Below the pieces are notes generated by a model. That model worked only from the letters and a program-made list of their open reading frames with translations, did not search any database and was not told where the DNA came from. A stretch of 7,098 bases of DNA from an uncultured Clostridia bacterium (lineage in GTDB: Bacteria > Bacillota > Clostridia > Oscillospirales > Oscillospiraceae). A program made the position numbers and the translations under genes. The stretch is from positions 1-7,098 of the forward strand of contig CAMOLY010000060.1 of assembly GCA_946619065.1 (NCBI GenBank). The letters are read 5' to 3'. Shown in pieces: positions 1-5,500 of the stretch; positions within the stretch are counted from its first letter, which is position 1, and every line of letters starts with the position of its first letter.

Positions 1-140
1 TCGTTCTGCTGGCAGCCGTAGGTCTCCACGTAGGCCACGGGGGTCTTGCCCTGTTTTTCCCAGAAGCTTTTCAGGTAATCGCTGATTTCTGCCTGGCGCC
101 GCAGATCCTCTGCGGAGACCAGGGGTGTCTTACGTTCCAA
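1..140 (-). CDS. miaB: tRNA-2-methylthio-N6-dimethylallyladenosine synthase MiaB (N-terminal part, cut by window edge)
   Basis: Only the first 46 codons are in the window; the rest lies to the left. The translation begins MERKTPLVSAEDLRRQ and reaches YVETYGCQQN at residues 37-46. That is the start of the UPF0004 domain of methylthiotransferases, with Cys43 as the first of three cysteines expected to bind the auxiliary iron-sulfur cluster. The CQQN form fits clostridial MiaB better than RimO (GCPKN) or MtaB (GCKVN). MiaB is a radical-SAM enzyme that adds a methylthio group to i6A37 of tRNAs reading UNN codons. The start is a TTG at 140-138: an in-frame TGA lies two codons upstream (146-144), and GGAGGA at 153-148 is 7 bases away. 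It has its own promoter and diverges from the YibE/F gene. The radical-SAM CxxxCxxC motif is outside the window, so the MiaB call rests on the first motif alone. Confidence 0.85.
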   Translation of the reverse strand, partial: MERKTPLVSAEDLRRQAEISDYLKSFWEKQGKTPVAYVETYGCQQN

Positions 141-153
141 TCTTCATTCCTCC
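138..153 (-). promoter_or_regulatory. miaB ribosome binding site and TTG start
   Basis: On the minus strand GGAGGA (153-148) is followed by 7 bases and then TTG (140-138). An ATG directly abuts the Shine-Dalgarno sequence (147-145), but it opens only a five-codon frame ending in TAA and has no spacing from the SD. The TTG frame is the one that gives MiaB, so the site decides the start. Confidence 0.8.
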
Positions 154-185
154 GCCGTAAATACTCATGCGAAATTATTCAGTAT

Positions 186-214
186 ATTATAGCATTCTGC
201 GCTCCGGATTGCAA
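186..214 (-). promoter_or_regulatory. sigma-A promoter for miaB
   Basis: Reading the minus strand, TTGCAA (214-209) is separated by exactly 17 bases from TATAAT (191-186). A TGC immediately before the -10 box makes it an extended -10 promoter. Transcription would start near 179, giving a short leader of about 40 bases before the TTG start. It lies back to back with the rightward promoter at 235-263, with 20 bases between the two -35 boxes. Confidence 0.8.
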
Positions 215-234
215 GGATTTTTGTCCGATTCGCG

Positions 235-263
235 TTGACAAGCGGGGGAAACTGGGCTATCAT
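235..263 (+). promoter_or_regulatory. sigma-A promoter for the YibE/F gene
   Basis: A perfect -35 TTGACA (235-240), a 17-base spacer and TATCAT (258-263, five of six consensus bases). Transcription would start near 270, about 23 bases before the ATG at 293. This placement rules out the in-frame ATG at 266 as the working start, because it would lie at or before the 5' end of the transcript. Confidence 0.8.
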
Positions 264-278
264 AGATGCACACCACAC

Positions 279-285
279 AGGAGGG
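279..285 (+). promoter_or_regulatory. ribosome binding site of the YibE/F gene
   Basis: AGGAGGG lies 7 bases before the ATG at 293. It identifies that ATG, and not the in-frame ATG at 266, as the start codon. Confidence 0.85.
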
Positions 286-292
286 CAGCGTT

Positions 293-1564
293 ATGAAGAA
301 AGAATCGTCCCTTGCGGAAACGGCGCAGGCGCAGAAGGAAACGGCCGGCTTCGCCGGGCGGCTCCGGCGCTTCGGACCGCCTTGTCTGATTCTGCTGATC
401 TGCCTCGGTGTGTTTCTGTACCTGCTGCTGACCGCGAACCGGAACGTGCCCTTCTATGCCGGAGGCCGCGAGGAGGGCGAATACCGGACGGAGCAGGGTA
501 CCATCCGGGTCACTGTGGAGCGGGCGGAGGTCGTGAACATCTCCAAAGACACCGTGGAGCCCAATCCCTACAGTCCGGACCGGCGGGCGTCCGGCACGCA
601 GGTTCTGCTGGTCCGGCTGAAAAGCGGATCCCATGCCGGTCAGACGATCCCGCTCTCCAACCCCCATTTCGTCGGCATGTACACCGGCGAGAAGGTCTCC
701 GAGGGCGACCGCATCTCCGTTTTGCAGGCGGTGAACGTGGACACCGGCGAGATCGTTGAACTCAATATGAAAAATTACGACCGCTCCGGCCTGGTCTGGC
801 TGGTGCTGGGCCTGTTTCTGCTGGTGGTGATCGCGGTGGGCGGTCTGACCGGGCTCAAGTCCCTGCTGGGGCTGGTTTTCACGGTGATCACCCTGATCTG
901 GATCTTCATTCCGCTGTGGATCAAGGGCGCAAGACCGGCGCCGCTGGCCTTCGGGCTCTGCGTCCTGGTGGCCGTCACCAGCTTTGTGATCCTGGGCGGG
1001 ACCAGCAGAAAGATCCTCTGCGCGATTCTCGGGACGGTTGCAGGAATGGGCCTCGCCGCCGCCTTTTCCGCGGCGGCCCAGTCGATCCTCCGGATCGACA
1101 GCTACGCCATGTACGACGCGGGCTCCGATTTCGCGGACCTTGCCAACTTCCAGCAGCGCGGCTTCGGCGTGCACCTGGAGGGGCTGCTGACCGCTGGCAT
1201 CATCATCTCGTCCCTCGGCGCGGTGATGGACGTGGCCATGAGCCTTGCCTCCGCAGTCAGCGAGCTCAAGACCGTCAACCCGGCCCTCGGATGGAAGGCC
1301 CTCTGGAAATCCGGCATGCGGATCGGCCGCGATATGGTCGGCACGATGACAAACACCCTGATCCTGGCCTTCGTCGGCAGCAGTCTGGTGCTGGTGATCC
1401 GGCTGTGGATGCAGGGCTCCAGCTACCTGTCTCTGACCTCCTCCCGCTATCTGTCCGTGGAGCTGATCTCCGCCCTGTCCGCCAGCATCGGCGTGATTCT
1501 GGCGGTCCCGCTCACCGCCCTGATCTCGGCGGTTCTGAACGGACGGAAAAAGCAGGCAGCCTGA
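293..1564 (+). CDS. YibE/F-family multi-pass membrane protein
   Basis: The protein has 423 residues; its biochemical role is not established for the family. A basic cytosolic N-terminus (about 1-29) leads to a membrane helix at about 30-48. Next comes a soluble, beta-rich segment of about 115 residues (50-163), probably outside the membrane. A bundle of hydrophobic helices follows at about 166-184, 187-210, 215-234, 239-262, 296-322, 352-373 and 388-415, ending in a basic tail NGRKKQAA. The family's strongest blocks are visible: AGIIISSLGAVMDVAMSLAS (301-320) and SGMRIGRDMVGTMTNTLIL (340-358). Conserved Asp313, Asp347 and the GTMTNT stretch sit in or beside membrane helices and suggest a transport-like or intramembrane role, which is inference. 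The length is typical of single-gene Gram-positive members. The start is ATG 293, supported by the Shine-Dalgarno sequence at 279-285 and the promoter at 235-263; an extension to ATG 266 is rejected. It is transcribed alone, with its own promoter upstream and a strong terminator downstream. Confidence 0.9.
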   Translation: MKKESSLAETAQAQKETAGFAGRLRRFGPPCLILLICLGVFLYLLLTANRNVPFYAGGREEGEYRTEQGTIRVTVERAEVVNISKDTVEPNPYSPDRRASGTQVLLVRLKSGSHAGQTIPLSNPHFVGMYTGEKVSEGDRISVLQAVNVDTGEIVELNMKNYDRSGLVWLVLGLFLLVVIAVGGLTGLKSLLGLVFTVITLIWIFIPLWIKGARPAPLAFGLCVLVAVTSFVILGGTSRKILCAILGTVAGMGLAAAFSAAAQSILRIDSYAMYDAGSDFADLANFQQRGFGVHLEGLLTAGIIISSLGAVMDVAMSLASAVSELKTVNPALGWKALWKSGMRIGRDMVGTMTNTLILAFVGSSLVLVIRLWMQGSSYLSLTSSRYLSVELISALSASIGVILAVPLTALISAVLNGRKKQAA

Positions 1565-1577
1565 GGATCCGCTTCCC

Positions 1578-1603
1578 AGCTCCTCCTTCGGGGGGAGCTT
1601 TTT
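1578..1603 (+). terminator. rho-independent terminator after the YibE/F gene
   Basis: A 9-bp stem closed by a TTCG loop, AGCTCCTCC-TTCG-GGGGGAGCT (one T-G pair), spans 1578-1599. It is followed by a run of five T (1599-1603). The C(UUCG)G tetraloop is unusually stable. It starts 14 bases after the stop codon and separates this gene from the rlmB operon. Confidence 0.9.
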
Positions 1604-1628
1604 GGTTCGGAAAGCCCGGCCGGTTTTT

Positions 1629-1646
1629 GTTTTTCGGGAGAAAAAC
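1629..1646. other. AT-rich hairpin between terminator and rlmB promoter
   Basis: GTTTTTC, a GGGA loop and GAAAAAC form a perfect 7-bp inverted repeat. It lies 25 bases past the terminator and 13 bases before the rlmB -35 box. It could be a second, weak terminator element, a protein site or simply a T-tract facing an A-tract; its role is unknown. Confidence 0.4.
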
Positions 1647-1659
1647 GGCGAGATTGCAC

Positions 1660-1688
1660 TTGCCCTTTTCCGCCTGTTCTGTTATAAT
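1660..1688 (+). promoter_or_regulatory. sigma-A promoter for rlmB and the downstream large gene
   Basis: TTGCCC (1660-1665, four of six consensus bases), a 17-base spacer and a perfect TATAAT (1683-1688) preceded by TGT, an extended -10. Transcription would begin near 1695, giving a leader of about 44 bases. It lies just after the terminator at 1578-1603. Confidence 0.8.
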
Positions 1689-1738
1689 AACTTGGATCAT
1701 GTATAAACTGGCTGAAATTTGACCTTTTGGAGCATCAT

Positions 1739-2539
1739 ATGAGAAAAGAGACATCGAATCCGGACCGGAGATCCGCTTCGGAGGAATTATCCGAGGGCAT
1801 GATTGAGGGAAGAAACGCGCTGACGGAGGCCCTCAAAAGCGGACGGCACATTGACAAGCTCTTCGTTGCCGAGGGCAGCACGGACCGCTCCCTTACCCGG
1901 CTGGCCGCCATGGCGAAGGAGGCCGGCGCCGTTGTGGTTCCCACAGATCGGCGGAAGCTCGATCAGATGAGCCCCACCGGCGCCCATCAGGGCGTCATCG
2001 CCCTGGTCGCCGCCCACGAATACGCCTCTGTGGACGACATTCTGGCCCTTGCTGCAGAGCGCCGGGAAGCGCCCCTCATCGTCATCTGCGACGAGCTGTC
2101 CGACCCGCACAATCTCGGCGCGATCATCCGCACCGCGGAGTGTGCCGGCGCCCACGGGGTCATCATCCCCAAGCGCCGCAGCGTGGGGCTGACCGCTGTG
2201 GTCGCCAAGGCCTCGGCAGGCGCGCTGGAATATCTCCCGGTGGCCCGCGTCAGCAACATTCACCAGACGATTCTATCCCTCAAGGAGCAGGGCGTCTGGA
2301 TCTACGGCACCGCAGCGGACGCCGCCAGCGGTCTGTATCGGACCGATCTCACCGGGCCCGCCGCCATTGTGATCGGAAACGAGGGGGCCGGCATGAGCAA
2401 GCTGGTCCGCGAGAGCTGCGACGTCCTCGTCGGCATTCCGCTGAAGGGACGGATTTCCTCCCTCAACGCCTCCGCGGCAGCCGCGGTCATGCTGTACGAA
2501 GCCCTGCGTCAGAGATCATCTACTGAGAGTTTGGAGTGA
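1739..2539 (+). CDS. rlmB: 23S rRNA (guanosine-2'-O-)-methyltransferase RlmB, TrmH/SPOUT family
   Basis: The 266-residue enzyme is expected to transfer a methyl group from S-adenosylmethionine to the 2'-OH of a conserved guanosine in the 23S rRNA peptidyl-transferase region (G2251 in E. coli numbering). An N-terminal substrate-binding domain (about 21-95, starting MIEGRNALTEAL) precedes the knotted SpoU catalytic domain. Motif 1 is DELSDPHNLGAIIRTA (118-133), with Asn125 and the catalytic Arg131. Motif 2 is IVIGNEGAGMS (210-220), with Glu215. Motif 3 is IPLKGRISSLNASAAAA (233-249). The chosen ATG has GGAG 6 bases upstream (1729-1732). A TTG at 1727 is in frame but overlaps that ribosome binding site. 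ATG 1799 (Met21) is a fair alternative start, with GGAGGA 13 bases away, because the first 20 residues are a low-complexity extension. It is the first gene of a probable two-gene operon. Another TrmH-family target, such as a tRNA, cannot be excluded by sequence alone. Confidence 0.9.
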   Translation: MRKETSNPDRRSASEELSEGMIEGRNALTEALKSGRHIDKLFVAEGSTDRSLTRLAAMAKEAGAVVVPTDRRKLDQMSPTGAHQGVIALVAAHEYASVDDILALAAERREAPLIVICDELSDPHNLGAIIRTAECAGAHGVIIPKRRSVGLTAVVAKASAGALEYLPVARVSNIHQTILSLKEQGVWIYGTAADAASGLYRTDLTGPAAIVIGNEGAGMSKLVRESCDVLVGIPLKGRISSLNASAAAAVMLYEALRQRSSTESLE

Positions 2540-2549
2540 GCGCCTCACG

Positions 2550-5500
2550 ATGAAAAAGCACGGAAAACAATCCAAACCGATCCCGCCTGAGCAGTCGGAA
2601 ACGCCTCTCTCCCCTTCCAAGCCGGAAGAGGAGGACTTTGCGCGGCAGCTTGCGGTTCTGTTTCAGGCCGAGCTCGGAGAAACGGAAAAGCGCGGAGGCG
2701 AAGAAACAGCGGCTCCCGATGCGCCGGACCCCGCGCCTTCGGCGCAGGCTGACGAGCCCCGGCCGGAGGCGCCCATCGACATGCGCGCGCTCAATCAGGC
2801 GGTGAATGATCTGCTGCAGGAGAGCGAACCTGCGGAGCAGCCGGAAGATGCAGCCGCTCCTCCGGAATCCCCGCAGGCGGCCCCTGTCTCCGAGCCGGAA
2901 CCGATCCAGTTGGATCTCGGCCGGGCGGAGCAGCCCCAAGCCGCACAGGCGGCAGAGCCGGAAGCGAATTCGGCCTCATCCGGGCCGGAGCCGCCCGCAG
3001 AGCCAAAGCAGAGCCGCAGAGCGCTTCGTGCCGAGCGAAAAGCCGCACGGCGCGCGGAAAAGGCCGCGCGAAACGCGGAAAAGGCGGCCCGTCCCGGCCC
3101 TGCCCCGGCGGAATTTGAATCGGAAGCACAGCCCGGCACCGCGCCGGAGCAGCCGTCCGCGCCTTTGCAGGCGCTCACGGCGGAAGCAGAGGCGCTTCCC
3201 GCCCGGACTGATCCGGCGTTCGCGTTTGCTCCGGACAAAACGGCTGCAAATCCGGAAGCGGGACTGGAATCCGTTTTTCCGCCGAAAAACGCCCCTGTGC
3301 AGCCTTCCCCGGCTTTGAAGCTGCACCTGGGTGACGATACCGCCCCGATTCCGAGGCCGGCTGCCGAACCGCAGACGGAGCTTTCCGCGGAAGAGGAGTG
3401 GTCCGACTCCGAACTGTTCGCCGCCGTGGATGCCCTGCTTTCCCGCCAGATTTTCGGCGGAACAGCCGCCGGCAGACACCCGGAGGGGCGGACCGCAGAC
3501 CGTTCCGGCAACGATGAACAGAACCAAACATCCGTACAGACGTCCGGGCAAAGCCGCCCGGAGGCCGCAGCCATAAAGCCGGAGCCCGCGGGTTTCGGCG
3601 GGGAAACCCGGCGTTTTTCCATCGGAGACGCAGATGCGGCACAGCAGATGCCGCCCGAAAGCACCGAGGCGCTGCCCGATCTGAGCGAGGTGTTCCCCGC
3701 GCAGGCAGTGCAGGAAGCTCCGGCGCCTGTTGAAGAAGGATCCGACGCAGCCACAGAACCGGCCGTGCCGGAAGCACGGCCGGAGCCGACCGCGCCGGAA
3801 GCACGGCCGGAGCCGACCGCGCCGGAAGCAGCGCAGGAAGCAATGCCGGAGCCTGCGCAGGAGGCTGCGGAAGCACCGGCGCAGACAGCCGGAACCGCTG
3901 AGACACCGGAGGCGGTTCTGCCCGCGGATCCCGTTTGGCGCCGGCGCCGCCCGCCGCGGGAGAAAAAGCGCGGCTGGCTCTATCGGCTCCTGCACCCGAC
4001 GGACGAGGACCTGTTTCCGGCGTATTTCGAGGCATCCGAGCCTCAGACGGACCAGCCGGGTCCGGAAGATCTGGAGGTTCAGGCCCAGGACTTGCTGCCC
4101 GACCAGCTCCCGCTGGACGGCTTCCATGCCCGGACCGCGTCCGGCAGCGGCTCCTGGGGCCTGCCGAATCAGCTTCCGCTGGACGAATCCTTCCGGGCGG
4201 AGCTTCCCCGCCAGAGCCGGAACACGGACCAGCTTCCCGCCTGGCTTCAGGAATATCGGGATTCCGGCGAGGCGCCGGCCGACGCGGAGATCCCGGACTG
4301 GATCAAGAGTCTCTCCGCATCCGACCAGAATACCCTGCCGATGCAGCCGCTCTATCCCGACGGGGAACTGCCCGACGGAGAAGCCCCGGCGGAGGAACCG
4401 CCTGTCCGGCAGGAAGCCCCAGCCGTGGAGGACGCCGACGGTCCGGACGGCCCGGATCTGATCCCGCAGGTCCGGATGCAGTCCAATTCCTACGGTCCCC
4501 GCACCGGTTTCCTGCACCTGGAGGATCTGCTGGCTGCCGCGGTCCCGATGGAATCGGTCAGCCAGGCTGACGGCGCGCCCCAGAGCGGCGCGTCCAAGCG
4601 CCGCCCGCGGCGCAGCACGGACAGCGTCAGCATTCCTCCGGTCATTCCCGAAGAGATTTCGACCGTTGAAGAGAATCCGGCCGGTCTGACCCCCGAGAAG
4701 GAGAGACGCCGGCACAGAAACGCACGCAGCTCCGATCCGGAGCCCCCGCGCAGCGGACGGCGTTCCCGTGAATCCGAGAAACCCGAATCCGTTGAGCCGC
4801 CCCGCCCCGCACCCCGCAGGGAGCGGGTCAGAGAGGCCGACGGAGCCGGCACGCCGGCTCCCGAACGGCCGGCTCCGCGTAAAGCACGCGGGCAGCAAAC
4901 GCAGCAGGCCGGTCAGAGCGCCGAAAAAGCTGTCCGGGAACCGGCTCAGACAGCGCATCAGCGCGAGATGAGCCGGCGCGAATCCCCCCGTCCCGGGCAG
5001 ACAGACAGCGAGCTGCCCGGAAAGGCTGCGCCTGCCGCCGGGTCGGCGGATGCCGAAAAGGCGGCGGCTGCGGCCGACGCTCCCGCCGAACAGGCTCCGG
5101 CTGCACAGGCCGCCGTCACCACGGTGGTCTCCGCCTCGGTCAAGCGGCACAGCCGCGAAAACCAGGCAGCCGCCGAGGCCCAGCCGGAAGCGCCCGCTCC
5201 GAAGAAAGCTCCGGCCCCGCGCCAGCGCCAGGACGGCCCGGCCCCGCACCCGGAGGCCGGCGAAAAAACCGCACCGGCGCGCCGCAGGACCCGGCGCAAC
5301 GAGCCCGATACCGCCGTCCTGCACCCGGAGGAGGCCTACCGGAAATACGTCCGGAATCTCTCCACCCTCGGCACAAAGCTCGTCATGACCGCGCTCTTTG
5401 CGGGTCTCAGCCTCTTCTTTTCCCTCTATCTCAGTCTGAACTGGAGATTCCTGCCGGACTTCTTCTCCGGCGGAACCACAGTCTATGTTCTGCTGGCGCT

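Noticed and set aside
266..292. A longer N-terminus for the YibE/F protein from ATG 266
   Set aside because: It lies 2 bases after the -10 box, so it would be at or before the transcript start. The Shine-Dalgarno sequence at 279-285 points to ATG 293.
260..1174. A 304-codon open frame on the minus strand inside the YibE/F gene
   Set aside because: The plus-strand frame has clear YibE/F motifs, a promoter and a ribosome binding site. The antisense frame is low-complexity (His/Gln/Asp-rich) and has no supported start.
1612..1635. A second terminator built on CCGGCCGG followed by T-runs
   Set aside because: The palindrome can only form a very short stem once a minimal loop is allowed, so the T-runs alone do not make a terminator.
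1727..1738. TTG 1727 as the start of rlmB
   Set aside because: It overlaps the GGAG ribosome binding site that serves ATG 1739 and has no upstream Shine-Dalgarno sequence of its own.
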